Source of the DNA: Bacillota bacterium | GTDB lineage: Bacteria > Bacillota_I > Bacilli_A > RFN20 > CAG-288 | Length of the DNA stretch: 64,000 bases | Reading direction: 5' to 3' | NCBI GenBank assembly: GCA_023459795.1 | Contig: JAEWSP010000028.1 | Location: 1 to 64,000 of the forward strand | Part shown: piece after piece, positions 43,405 through 52,467 of the stretch | Layout of the letters: each line of letters starts with the position of its first letter | Position numbering within the stretch: the stretch's first letter is position 1 | The notes under the pieces: generated by a model | What the model saw: the letters and a program-made list of their open reading frames with translations, nothing else | Database searches by the model: none | Told to the model about the DNA's origin: nothing | Program-made: the position numbers and the translations under genes

Positions 43405-43591
43405 TGTTACTATTAAGATGGAAAAACAATCGACAATGAATCCCCTTACATATTTTATTATTGCCAGAGGTGTCTGAGTCTCCCAATTCAGTTCTTTGTG
43501 GAAGCAGCTACTTTCCGAATAAGGAAGTTCCCACTTCCAGGGGTAAGGGTAGGACCAGACTAGAAGAGCTGAAAGAAAGGAATAAAAAAGA

Positions 43592-46433
43592 ATGAAAAGA
43601 AAAGCGACAAGTTTGATTTCCTGTATGATTTTGTCTATGACGATGACCGGTTTAACCGGTTGCACCTCTGACGATGTGACTAAGCTGCAAGCTAGTTACA
43701 AGGAGAACACCGAGGATCTCAGCGCGCTGGAAGCAAAGCTGACTGCCTTGGCTGCGAAGGTTGATGAGAACATTAAGACCCTCTCGGAGGCAACCGGTGT
43801 CAATGCCTCTGGCATCAAGACGAACAAGGATGACATCAAGAACAACGCTGATGATATCGCGGAAATCAAGGAAAACGAGACTTCGATGAACACGATTATC
43901 CAGGCAAACAAGTCCAACATCGAAGCCCTCCAAACCAAGTATTCTGCACTGGCTGAGAAGGTAGAAACGATGAAGACGGACATTACGACAAATAATAACG
44001 CCATCCTTGCCCTCCAGAATTCTTTTGAAGCGTTTAAGACCTCCATCAATGCAACGATCGAAACTGTCCAGGCCTCCATCACTGCCTTAGAGACTAGAAC
44101 TGCCTCTTTGGAAGATAGGATGGACGATATGGAAGATGGCGCCCTCTTGGCAAAGGCCGACTTTGATGCACTTAGCACCAAGGTCGATGGAATCGTAACC
44201 GACATTGTCGGAATCAAGAAGTCCATTGCTGCCAACCTCGATAGAATCATCTATTTGGAAGCAAAGACCCAGATGATGGCTTATGCAAAAGCACTTGGAG
44301 TAACGCTTCCGGTGGAGTTCTTCGATCATTATCTTTTGAAGGCAGACCTTCTTGAGGATTATGATAAGACCGTTGCTGACTGCAAGGCTGCCATTGATGA
44401 AATCAATGCTTACAACCAAAGATACGCATCATCCCTTATCGAATCAAAGACCACTGCTTTGGCGAATATGTTTGTCTTCGGAAACTATATGTACGGAATC
44501 AATAATACCGGAGAAACAGAAACCTATTACCAAATCAAAATCAAAAACAAACAGGAAGAGCTTGGCCTGACCTACCATTTTGAGACCTATTTGAACTACA
44601 ACACCTACACCGCAATACAGGGCGGGGGGTATCGATACAAAGGCGATAACTAACGCCTATAGCTATTATGCCGACGTAATGGAGTACAACCGCACAAAGT
44701 ATTCCGCTTTGATCCAAACCGCTACGAATGACGATGATATTTCTACCTACTATATTGCCTATTGTGACCGTGTGAAAGACTTCTTCACTTATTATGACAA
44801 GATGGTTGTTTCTGTTCTGAAGCTCAAAGCTATTTTCTCAACCACTTCCGCTGTCGTTCGTCCGAATCAGGAAAATGACCGCGATAAGTTCAACACTGCT
44901 GATATAAATTATCAGAATGCGGTCCAGTACAATACGGATTCCCATGATGCCATTCAGGAGTTCTATAAGTACTATGATTATCCGGTCGATAGCGAATTAG
45001 GAGATCAAATAGAAAGCAACTATGGTGCATATAAAGCCAGGTTCGACAAACTGACCACTGCTCAGACCGACGCGGATGCCCTCAGCGTCAAGATCGATGC
45101 TTTGAAGGCAGAGATCACCGCAACCGGAACAATGGGCAAGGAAGCAGAATGCATCACCTATCCAGTTTTCGGCAAGAAGGGCTGGGATACGAAGATCACG
45201 GAAATCCAGACTGCCTATGAAAAGTTCCTGAAGGACTATTCCATCGATGCCACTGCCGGGGATACCATCGGCAATGACCGGGACACCATCATCAAGAGCT
45301 ACAACGACTTTGCTGCTATCAAGGAAAACTATGAATGGTGGAAGACCAAGTGGGCGGAAATCGTAACGGCTGCGGATGGTGTCAAGACGGCAGCTGACGA
45401 ACTTAGCGATACAGCTTACCTCGGATATGACAACCGCGAAGCATTAGGAACCAAGTATGAGGAAGTTAGCGGCAAGCTGACTACTTTCCTTGCTAACTAT
45501 GGCAAGTACTTCCTTGTCGATGCTGATTCCGATGCTGAGAAGTACCGGACGCTTGCCATCAAGGAAAACCGTTGGGGACTGGATGATGCCGATAAATGCG
45601 GTCTGCAGCTCCCGGATCTCTTAGGAACATCCTATCAGAAGATCTCTACTGCTGACTTCGCTATCCAGATGTATACCTACTACAAGCATGTACAGGATAA
45701 CGGCGGTATCACTTATGATGCTGACGTTGACGACGATGATGACAACTATATTGAGTCTCTCTCTGCAATCTGGGCCTCCGACTATACCGCTGGCGGTGCC
45801 TGGAACGATACGGCCTTAGATACTGCCTGGGCCCTCAATTCCGGAGTCACTGCAGATGCCGCCTTCATCAAGAACGTTCTTGCAGATTCCGAGCATGTCT
45901 ACCACAAGATCCTCGAACCTCTTTACGGCTTACCGGAGACCCTTACTTACACGCTTCCTTACAGCGCGGACAAGACGGACTACATTGAAGATGCCGATGG
46001 AACGGACAAGGCAGTGCTTGATGCTATCTACAATGCCAAGAAGGCGGACGGACACCCAGTCTCCACTGCATTGCTCAAGTCCAGCGACAAGACTATCTAT
46101 GACGGCAGACTTGTGGAGATGGAAGACCTCATGCGGGAAGCATACAGCCGAGTCTCCGTCGCTAAACTGGAAGCTGAGTACCATACCTTCTATGATGCCA
46201 AGAGCGCAGCAGGTGCCACCTCTGCTCAGCTTAAGAATATCACCGACACCTATACTACCTGCCTGAATGCATTCCATGCCTACCTGAATCGCACGGATCC
46301 ATCCTTCCCGACGGAGTTCGGCGACTATGCAAGCTATACCGGAAGTTTCAAGAATTGCACTCTCAAGAAGAATTGCGATGGAAAGATCGCCGGATACGTG
46401 ACTACCATCCAGAATTCCCTCAACCAAGGCTAG
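43592..46433 (+). pseudogene. Large coiled-coil lipoprotein, frameshifted at a G6 tract
   Basis: Two adjacent reading frames form one gene. The first (43592-44653, 353 residues) has a lipoprotein signal (GLTGC) and a long coiled coil (about 28-230) with heptad-like KLTALAAKVDENIKTL and AADIAEIKENE-type repeats. The second (44679-46433) continues the external region in another frame. The junction is a G6 run (44624-44629). Removing one G restores one frame of 946 residues, reading GGGIDTKAITNAYSYY across the join. The second frame has no ribosome site of its own. As written, only a truncated lipoprotein is made. Phase variation by slippage is possible, as is plain decay or a base-calling error. 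Confidence 0.8.
44624..44629 (+). repeat. G6 homopolymer at the frameshift
   Basis: Six G in a row inside the coding region of the lipoprotein. It is the longest G run I noticed in the window. Five G would put the two halves in one frame. Confidence 0.85.
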
Positions 46434-46546
46434 AAGAAGAAACCAAACTATCCAAGGTACTAGAGCAGGAACGATAAGCCTATCAGAGACTACATCCAAC
46501 TAGCTTGATGCAGGATGAAACTCCTCTCAGGCGGTTTAAGGGACAC

Positions 46547-46577
46547 CCATGCCAGTAACCTCCTGGCATGGTTTTTT
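46547..46577 (+). terminator. Intrinsic terminator after the large lipoprotein
   Basis: CCATGCCAG (46547-46555) pairs with CTGGCATGG (46563-46571), followed by six T. Confidence 0.9.
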
Positions 46578-46604
46578 CTATTTATCCCCTCTAGAAAAGC
46601 ATAC

Positions 46605-46635
46605 AAAAAGGCTCCTGCAGAAGACTGCAGGAGCC
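46605..46635 (-). terminator. Intrinsic terminator of the cation ATPase
   Basis: GGCTCCTGCAG (46610-46620) and its complement (46625-46635) form an 11-bp stem with an AAGA loop. On the minus strand it is followed by TTTTT. It lies just after the ATPase stop. Confidence 0.9.
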
Positions 46636-46643
46636 CTAGTAGG

Positions 46644-49484
46644 CTAGATGATCTGGCTGTTCTTCTTTCTGAGGACGGGAGCAAGGATTTCGTGGAGGAT
46701 AAGAGGAGCAGTAGCAAGGGCGGCAAGGATCAGCCATTCTTGCCAATCGAGGTGCTGGCAGCGGAAGATAGTGCAGAGGCCAGGGACTTCGGTGACAAGG
46801 ATCTGAAGCGTGAAGCCAAGGACGAAGGAGACGAGAAGCATCCAGTTCTTCTCCTTGAAGACGTGGACGAAGGAACGCTTGATGTCGGTCATTCCGATCA
46901 TATGGAAGATTTCGCTCATACCTAAGACCGTAAAGGCCCAGGTCGTGCATTCCAGGTGGACTTCCGGATCCTTGAGGCAGCTGATGAATCCCTGATAGCC
47001 GCTTCCAAAAGCGGAACTGACCTGCGGGAAGTAGCTGACGCCGGCTCCGGCGCCGGTATAGGCGGCAATGGCCGGGATCAGATAGGCGGCAAGAGTCGTA
47101 ACAAAGATCAGGACTCCGTAGCTAAGCGTGAAACCGAAGGCTCCGTGGGAGAAGATGCCGTCTTTGGGGTTCCTGGGCTTCTGCTTCATAATGTCCTTCT
47201 CTTTCGGGTTCATGGAGAGAGCAATGGCCGGAAGGGAATCCGTAATCAGGTTGATCCAAAGGATCTGCAGGGTTTCAAGAGGGGTCGGCATACCCAGCAT
47301 CAGAACGAAGAACATTACGAGGACTTCCGCGAAGTTGGAGGAGAGAAGATAGATGATCGACTTCTTGACGTTGGCAAAGATTCCTCTTCCTTCCTCGACG
47401 GCTTTTTCGATGGAGGCGAAGTTGTCATCCGTCAGGACCATATCGGCAGCGGACTTGGCGACATCGGTTCCGGTGATTCCCATGGCGATGCCGATATCGG
47501 CCGCACGGAGGGAAGGAGCATCATTGACGCCGTCTCCGGTCATGGAGACGATGTTTCCGTTTGCCTTGAGGGCACGGACGATCTGAACCTTGTTCTCCGG
47601 GGAGACACGGGCATAGACGTTCGTCGTCTTGACCTTTTCTCTCAGCTGCTCTTCGGAAAGAGCATTGATCTCATCTCCGGACATGCATTCCGTAGGCGTC
47701 TTGGCGATTCCAAGGTTGCTGGCGATGGCAAAGGCAGTGTCTTTGTGGTCGCCGGTGATCATGACGGTACGGATACCGGCTTCCTTGAGCTTGGAGACGG
47801 CAGGCTTTGCTTCCGGACGCTCCGGGTCGATCATTCCGACCATACCGACATAAACCAGGTTCTCTTCCTGGATTCTTCCCTTCTCTTCATAGTAGTGGTA
47901 GGCAAAGGCAAGGACACGGAAAGCCTGGCTTCCCAGTTCTGTTGCCGCCTTATTGATGGCGTCGATGTCGCTTGGGGTGATAGGACGGACTTCGCCGTTG
48001 ACCTCGATGAGGTTGGTATGCTTGAGGATGGAATCGAGGGCACCCTTGGTATAGACGATTTTTCTACCGTGGTATTCGTTCTCGACAGACATCATCTTGC
48101 GGACGGAATCGAAAGGAAGCTCGTCGATTCTAGGCTGGCTTTCCTTCTCCGTCTTCTCCTTGTCGATGCCATACTTCTTGGCATAGTCGAGGAGGGCAAT
48201 CTCGGTCGGATCTCCGTATCTGGCGCCATTGATGGAGGCGTTCGAGCAGAGCATCATGCCGGTTGCAAGGAAGGAGACTTCTTCCCTCTTTATCTTGCTG
48301 GCATCCAGGATCCTTCCGTTGATGTAGACCTTCTTGATGGTCATGCGGTTCTGGGTGAGGGTTCCGGTCTTATCCGAGCAGACAACCGTGACGCTTCCCA
48401 AAGTCTCGACGCTAGGAAGCTTTCTTACAATCGTGTGGACCTTGACCATCTTTCCGACGCCAAGGGCTAAGGCAATCGTAACAATTGCACTTAAGCCTTC
48501 CGGAATGGCGGCAACGGCAAGGGCGACGGCTTCTTCAAACAGGTTGAGGGTTTCTCCTCCGAGAAGGGACCAGTCCTTCTCCGGGGAAGTGGCAATCGTA
48601 ACGATTGCCCAGATCATACCGACAAGGAAAGTAGCAATTACAATGATGAGGCAGAGCAATCCTAACTGCTTGGAAAGGACGGCCAGCTTCTTCTGCAGCG
48701 GAGTTTCATCATCTTCCGGCGCAGTAAGCATAGTAGCGATCTTTCCGACTTCCGTATCCATACCAGTGGAAACGACAACGCCCAGTCCTCTTCCGTAGCT
48801 GATCGGGCAGGACATATGGACGATGTTGACCCGGTCTGCCGTGAGGGCGTCTTCGCTTAGGACTTTCCTGCTGTCCTTCTCGGAAGGAACGGATTCTCCG
48901 GTAAGGGAGGATTCGTCGCTCTTCATATCGACAGAGGTCAGTAGACGGATATCGGCTGGAACGATATCTCCCTCTTCGAGGACGACGATATCGCCAGGGA
49001 CGACGTCTTCGCTCTTGATCGAGGCAAGCTTTTCGCCTCTCTTGACGGTGCACATCGGAGTGGAGAGCTTCTTCAGGGCTTCCAGGGACTGCTCCGCTTT
49101 CTGCTCCTGGATTGCGCCGATCAGCGCGTTGATGATAACGATGGCCAGGATGACGATGGCGTCAATCCATTCATCGCTTGGTTTCCCTAGGCCTTTGTTG
49201 ACGAAGAAGATAACCAAGGAGATTATGGCGGCGAGCAGTAAGACTATGACAAGCGGCTCCGTGAACTGACGGAGGAGCTTCACGATGAAGGGAGCTTTCC
49301 TGGCTTCCTGCAGCTTGTTCTGTCCGTACTTGGCAAGCCTCTTCCCGGCTTCTTCCTCCGATAGACCCGTTTCCGGATCTACATCGAAGTGTTCCAGGAC
49401 TTCTTTTTCGTTCTTGCAGTAGCTCTTATAGGAATCTTCCTTCTTCCCAGCATTCAAAACTTCCTCGGCTTTCTCTTTCTTCAT
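46644..49484 (-). CDS. P-type cation-transporting ATPase (PII type; Ca2+/Mn2+)
   Basis: Pumps a divalent cation out of the cytoplasm, using ATP. The 946-residue product has the full P-type set: TGES (195-198), the phosphorylated D371 in CSDKTGTLT, the hinge TGDGVNDAPSLRAADIGIAMG, and ten membrane segments with extra helices of the C-terminal cation_ATPase_C region. PEGL (328-331) in span 4 and LLWINLITDSLPA-like residues in span 6 match Ca2+ sites of SERCA-type pumps. Regulation by a yybP-ykoY riboswitch points to Mn2+ export as the physiological role, as known for other pumps of this group. Codon use and length are normal. Confidence 0.94.
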   Translation of the reverse strand: MKKEKAEEVLNAGKKEDSYKSYCKNEKEVLEHFDVDPETGLSEEEAGKRLAKYGQNKLQEARKAPFIVKLLRQFTEPLVIVLLLAAIISLVIFFVNKGLGKPSDEWIDAIVILAIVIINALIGAIQEQKAEQSLEALKKLSTPMCTVKRGEKLASIKSEDVVPGDIVVLEEGDIVPADIRLLTSVDMKSDESSLTGESVPSEKDSRKVLSEDALTADRVNIVHMSCPISYGRGLGVVVSTGMDTEVGKIATMLTAPEDDETPLQKKLAVLSKQLGLLCLIIVIATFLVGMIWAIVTIATSPEKDWSLLGGETLNLFEEAVALAVAAIPEGLSAIVTIALALGVGKMVKVHTIVRKLPSVETLGSVTVVCSDKTGTLTQNRMTIKKVYINGRILDASKIKREEVSFLATGMMLCSNASINGARYGDPTEIALLDYAKKYGIDKEKTEKESQPRIDELPFDSVRKMMSVENEYHGRKIVYTKGALDSILKHTNLIEVNGEVRPITPSDIDAINKAATELGSQAFRVLAFAYHYYEEKGRIQEENLVYVGMVGMIDPERPEAKPAVSKLKEAGIRTVMITGDHKDTAFAIASNLGIAKTPTECMSGDEINALSEEQLREKVKTTNVYARVSPENKVQIVRALKANGNIVSMTGDGVNDAPSLRAADIGIAMGITGTDVAKSAADMVLTDDNFASIEKAVEEGRGIFANVKKSIIYLLSSNFAEVLVMFFVLMLGMPTPLETLQILWINLITDSLPAIALSMNPKEKDIMKQKPRNPKDGIFSHGAFGFTLSYGVLIFVTTLAAYLIPAIAAYTGAGAGVSYFPQVSSAFGSGYQGFISCLKDPEVHLECTTWAFTVLGMSEIFHMIGMTDIKRSFVHVFKEKNWMLLVSFVLGFTLQILVTEVPGLCTIFRCQHLDWQEWLILAALATAPLILHEILAPVLRKKNSQII

Positions 49485-49501
49485 AGAACCGATTTTCCCT
49501 T

Positions 49502-49596
49502 AGAAAGGTCTCATTCCCCATTGCGGTTCCTGTCCCGGCGGACTCTTTGTTTCCGCGGGTATGACGAGACAGGAAAAATGAATTACTCCCCTTAGT
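49502..49596 (-). ncRNA. yybP-ykoY (Mn2+) riboswitch
   Basis: The minus-strand leader of the ATPase shows the signature of this class. AAGGGGAGTA lies at the 5' side (49584-49593), and GAGACCTTTCT at the 3' side (about 49502-49512). Between them CCTGTC and GACAGG pair as an extending helix, with a nested GCGGA/TCCGC hairpin. A P1-type helix forms from AAGG and CCTT. The ATG follows 17 nt after the aptamer with no terminator between. The AAGGG ribosome site can pair with the aptamer's CCTT, so control is probably at translation: Mn2+ binding would free the site. Known function of the class: turning on metal export when Mn2+ is high. Confidence 0.85.
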
Positions 49597-49606
49597 AAGC
49601 TTATAT

Positions 49607-49634
49607 ATTGTAGAAGAAAAAAGGCTTTTTTCAA
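49607..49634 (-). promoter_or_regulatory. Promoter of the riboswitch-controlled ATPase
   Basis: On the minus strand TTGAAA (49629-49634), 16 bases, then TACAAT (49607-49612). The start of transcription would be about 49600, just before the aptamer. Confidence 0.65.
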
Positions 49635-49734
49635 AGGGGGCTTTCCGAAAGAAGGAAAGCCAAAAAACCATGCGCCTCTTCTCCGGGTTCTTGCCGGCTT
49701 TCGTTTTTTCTCCGTATAGAAGAAAGACAGCCCT

Positions 49735-50073
49735 TTACAGGGCTTCTATGGTTTTGCTGACGTTGTCTTCTACGACGTAATTCCCATCATTGATCTTGGC
49801 AAGACGATCCTTTGCCTTCCCGATAAGGGTAAGGATTTCTTCTTTGTAAGGCTTCATCTTCTCCATATCCGGCTCCGGGGAATCTTCCTTGCAGGTGACA
49901 AAAAGGATATTGGCGACCTTTTCGTCGATCGAGTCCAGGACTTCATCGTCATCGATGACCTTGATACCGGTCGTCAGAAGATAGGTGTCGTTAAGGTTGC
50001 TCTTCAGGATGATGCCGCTTCCGTACTGGAAGGCAAGCTTCACAATCAGCTTTCCGTCTTTGTCAGTTGTCAT
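49735..50073 (-). CDS. Hypothetical protein after the HAD phosphatase
   Basis: A 112-residue acidic protein. The first half is beta-like (KLIVKLAFQYGSGIIL, SNLNDTYLLTTGIKVIDDDEV), the second half helical. No family is recognised. Its start overlaps the HAD stop by 4 nt (ATGA), so the two are made together. It has no membrane segment or signal. The ATPase promoter lies about 100 bases after its stop, and between them is a hairpin (49639-49661) without a proper T run. Confidence 0.65.
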   Translation of the reverse strand: MTTDKDGKLIVKLAFQYGSGIILKSNLNDTYLLTTGIKVIDDDEVLDSIDEKVANILFVTCKEDSPEPDMEKMKPYKEEILTLIGKAKDRLAKINDGNYVVEDNVSKTIEAL

Positions 50074-50735
50074 ATCTGTGTTAGCTCCTGGAAGGAAGAG
50101 ACATAATAATCAGCATCCTTCTTGATCCTTTCTTCGTCTTCCCGGTTTGCCTTGTCATATACTCCGACTGTCCTGAATCCGGCATTCTTTGCCGTATCGA
50201 TAGCCATGAGGATGTCTTCGAAGACCAGGGTCTCTTTCGGAAGGACATGGAATTCGTCGGCGATCATCTGGTAGATCTTCGGTTCCTTCTTGCTGGTGTT
50301 GAAGTCGTTTACGTTCTTAGCCAAGGAGAAGTAGATATCCAGCTTGTTCCTCTGGAGGCAGGGAACATATAAGGATGCCTTGTTGGTTGTAGCAAGTGCA
50401 AGCTTCAAGCCTTTGGAAGAGAGGTGCTTAAGAAGATCTTTCGCCCCGTCTTTAGCCTGGATCCTATTCTTATAGGCATCTTCGCTCATATTCGTCCAGA
50501 GAAGAGCAATCTCTTCCGCGGATTCCTGGATTCCGTATTCCTCTTTGGTGAACCTTGCCATCTCCAGGAAGTTCATATGGCTGATCTTCTTGGAATAGTC
50601 CTTGGGGACTTCCATGTGGCGGGCGTGGAAGAATTCGATGTCGATATCGTTCCACAAAGAAAGAGAGTCGACTAAAGTGCCGTCCAGATCGAAGATACAG
50701 GCCTTGATACCTGTGAGTAGCTCTTTCTTTTCCAT
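50070..50735 (-). CDS. HAD-superfamily phosphatase/phosphomutase
   Basis: Acts on a small phosphate ester; the substrate is unknown. The 221-residue product has HAD motif I FDLDGTLVDS (D16 nucleophile, D18), motif II ALATTN, the motif III lysine in KKEPKIY, and motif IV FEDILMA (FEDS is usual). A helical cap follows motif I, as in the beta-phosphoglucomutase/PGP subgroup. The frame is open to 50846, but the protein clearly starts at the ATG at 50735: TATAAT ends 7 nt before it, so the transcript seems to begin at the ATG itself. Confidence 0.85.
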   Translation of the reverse strand: MEKKELLTGIKACIFDLDGTLVDSLSLWNDIDIEFFHARHMEVPKDYSKKISHMNFLEMARFTKEEYGIQESAEEIALLWTNMSEDAYKNRIQAKDGAKDLLKHLSSKGLKLALATTNKASLYVPCLQRNKLDIYFSLAKNVNDFNTSKKEPKIYQMIADEFHVLPKETLVFEDILMAIDTAKNAGFRTVGVYDKANREDEERIKKDADYYVSSFQELTQI

Positions 50736-50742
50736 GCTCTCT

Positions 50743-50770
50743 ATTATAGGAAATAACCTCTTCTTGTAAA
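50743..50770 (-). promoter_or_regulatory. Promoter giving a leaderless HAD transcript
   Basis: On the minus strand TTTACA (50765-50770), 16 bases, then TATAAT (50743-50748). The ATG of the HAD gene begins 7 bases after the -10, which is the usual distance to the first transcribed base. No ribosome site can fit. Confidence 0.7.
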
Positions 50771-50801
50771 AGAAGAAAACGAAGTCCACAATAAAAGAGT
50801 T

Positions 50802-51764
50802 ATGAATTACGTGTTTTTTGATATTGAATGTGCCAACTGCCTCCATGGTGAGGGAAAAATATGCTCCTTCGGATACGTCAAGACCGATGAGAATTTTCAG
50901 GTACTGAAAAAGAAGGATATCCTAGTCGATCCGGCTGCTCCTTTTCTTCTCGGAAACGCAAAGACCGGAAACGGAATCCGTCTTGCCTATCCTCTTTTCC
51001 GTTTCAAATGGGCACATACTTTTCCGTTCTACTACCAGGAAATCAAAACTCTTCTGGAGGACAAGGACAGCCTTGCCTTCGGCTTTGCTGTAAAGCAGGA
51101 TGTCTCCTATCTCCTTTTCTCGGCAAGACGCTATCAGCTGAATCCGATCCGGTTCCGGTTCTACGATATTCAGCTTTTCGAAAAAGAGCTCCATAAACGG
51201 AAGAATCCGAGCGGACTCGATACCTTGATTGAGTTCTACCATCAGGACAAGTTCACCTACCACCGTTCCGATGATGATGCCCTGATGACGATGGAAGTCT
51301 TCAAGAGCCTTCTCAAGGAAAACAGTTTTACTGCCAGGGATGTCCTTCAGAAATACCCGGATGGTCTTTCCGATACACAATCCCTGCTTACAGATCTGGA
51401 AAACAGGAAAGCAAAGAAAAGGAAGAAGGAAGACATAAAAAAGAAGGAAGATTCTCTTTTTCTTTTCTTCTCCAAGGAGGAAGCCCCCTTGCAGTCTGCC
51501 GACCTTTCCTTATATAAGAAGAAGATCTTCATCACCAAGGATATCCTAATAGAGAACTTATCCACGCTTCTTGCGGGCAAGAACAAGATTCGGAAGAAGG
51601 GAGCCAGGATTGTCCGTTCTCCGGAAGAAGCCGATATCCTGGTCCTTGCTTTTGATGACAAGGACTCCCCTTTCTTCTCCCATGTGAAGAAGGATGCCAA
51701 GAAGATGTCCATCGACGAACTTCTCGGAAAGTTCGGAATAGCCAAAGAAAAGCCAAGCAAGTAG
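50802..51764 (+). CDS. DnaQ-like 3'-5' exonuclease with BRCT-like C-terminus
   Basis: A 320-residue DEDDh exonuclease of the proofreading/RNase T fold. Motif I is FDIE (D7, E9), motif II has D100 (VKQD), and motif III is HRSDDDA (H154, D159). The linker (about 200-230) is a Lys-rich stretch. The last 90 residues (LYKKKIFITKDILIENLSTLLA ... RIVRSPEEADILVLAF) resemble a BRCT domain, as in some stand-alone exonucleases of Bacillota. The role is probably DNA repair or removal of damaged ends. No ribosome site precedes the ATG. It is divergent from the HAD gene with only 66 bases between. Confidence 0.78.
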   Translation: MNYVFFDIECANCLHGEGKICSFGYVKTDENFQVLKKKDILVDPAAPFLLGNAKTGNGIRLAYPLFRFKWAHTFPFYYQEIKTLLEDKDSLAFGFAVKQDVSYLLFSARRYQLNPIRFRFYDIQLFEKELHKRKNPSGLDTLIEFYHQDKFTYHRSDDDALMTMEVFKSLLKENSFTARDVLQKYPDGLSDTQSLLTDLENRKAKKRKKEDIKKKEDSLFLFFSKEEAPLQSADLSLYKKKIFITKDILIENLSTLLAGKNKIRKKGARIVRSPEEADILVLAFDDKDSPFFSHVKKDAKKMSIDELLGKFGIAKEKPSK

Positions 51765-51818
51765 ATAGGGAGAACATAGAAAACGAAAAGGAAGAATCCT
51801 TGCCTTTTTCATCATTCC

Positions 51819-51847
51819 TTGAAATAAGGTCACGGAAGTAATACAAT
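51819..51847 (+). promoter_or_regulatory. Promoter and direct repeat of the toxin-antitoxin pair
   Basis: TTGAAA (51819-51824), 17 bases, TACAAT (51842-51847). A direct repeat GTAATAC (51838-51844 and 51848-51854) overlaps the -10 and could be the site of self-regulation by the antitoxin. Confidence 0.7.
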
Positions 51848-51870
51848 GTAATACGCTAGGAGGAAGGGTT

Positions 51871-52089
51871 ATGGTTGTATCGATTAGAATGACGGAACAA
51901 GAAAAAGAATTAGCACAGAGTTATGCAAGGCTTAATGGTATGACATTAAGTGAAGCTATCAAGAAAGCGTATTTTGAAGCTATTGAAGAAGAACTCGATA
52001 TTTCTATTGCTGACAATGCTATCAAGGAATATGAAAAGGATCCTAAGACAATTTCTCTTGACGAGATGAAAAAAAGATTAGGAATATGA
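51871..52089 (+). CDS. RelB-like antitoxin (ribbon-helix-helix)
   Basis: A 72-residue antitoxin. The start, VVSIRMTEQEKELAQSYARLNGMTLSEAIKKA, has the beta strand and two helices of a ribbon-helix-helix DNA-binding domain; the acidic C-terminal half (about 40-72) would wrap the toxin. It neutralises the toxin and probably represses its own promoter, at the GTAATAC repeat. The strong ribosome site (AGGAGG, 51859-51864) and the 4-nt overlap with the toxin gene are typical. Base composition is more AT-rich than the flanking genes, which suggests transfer. Confidence 0.85.
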   Translation: MVVSIRMTEQEKELAQSYARLNGMTLSEAIKKAYFEAIEEELDISIADNAIKEYEKDPKTISLDEMKKRLGI

Positions 52090-52352
52090 AATACACGGTT
52101 CGTTTTCTTCCTTCTGTAGAGAAAGAGCTGAAGAAATTCGATAAGTATACACAAAGAATTCTTATGGGATGGATTGAGAAGAATCTTCGGAACTGCGAAA
52201 ACCCTAAGGCTCACGGCAAGGCACTTTCCGCAAATAGGGCCGGGCAATGGCGCTATCGAGTGGGAGATTATAGAATCCTTGCTTTATTGGAAGATAAAGA
52301 ACTGGTTATCCTGGTTATTTCTGTTGGCCATCGAAGCGAAATCCATAATTAG
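52086..52352 (+). CDS. relE: RelE/ParE-family toxin
   Basis: An 88-residue mRNA-interferase-like toxin that, in the RelE group, cuts mRNA in the ribosome A site. The diagnostic C-terminal half reads GQWRYRVGDYRILALLEDKEL then VISVGHRSEIHN, with the conserved Arg residues (in WRYRVGDYR and GHRSEIHN). The N-terminus YTVRFLPSVEKELKKFDK is typical of the fold. It overlaps the antitoxin by 4 nt. It is intact and probably active. The RelE rather than ParE reading rests on the overall pattern and is not certain. Confidence 0.88.
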   Translation: MKYTVRFLPSVEKELKKFDKYTQRILMGWIEKNLRNCENPKAHGKALSANRAGQWRYRVGDYRILALLEDKELVILVISVGHRSEIHN

Positions 52353-52394
52353 TTTTTCTATAACCGCGAAGAGGAAGCTTTTGTTGTTCCCTTG

Positions 52395-52441
52395 AAAAAA
52401 GCCTTTCCGGCTTTGCCTAAGCAAGGCTTATACGGAAAGGC
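52395..52441 (-). terminator. Terminator of the fructose operon
   Basis: GCCTTTCCG (52401-52409) pairs with CGGAAAGGC (52433-52441), with an inner GCCT ... AGGC hairpin. On the minus strand a run of six T follows. It lies 27 bases after the fruK stop. Confidence 0.75.
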
Positions 52442-52467
52442 ATTCTTTGCTTTATTAGAAGAAGTTG

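Noticed and set aside
43293..43591. RNA gene between the GyrI-like gene and the large lipoprotein
   Set aside because: Apart from a terminator and a promoter I see no conserved stem pattern of tRNA, tmRNA, SRP RNA, 6S RNA or a known riboswitch.
49639..49661. Hairpin GGCTTTCC/GGAAAGCC as terminator of the HAD operon
   Set aside because: On the minus strand the T run comes before the stem, not after it, and what follows is CCCTTTG. It may be a weak terminator, but the evidence is not enough to list it.
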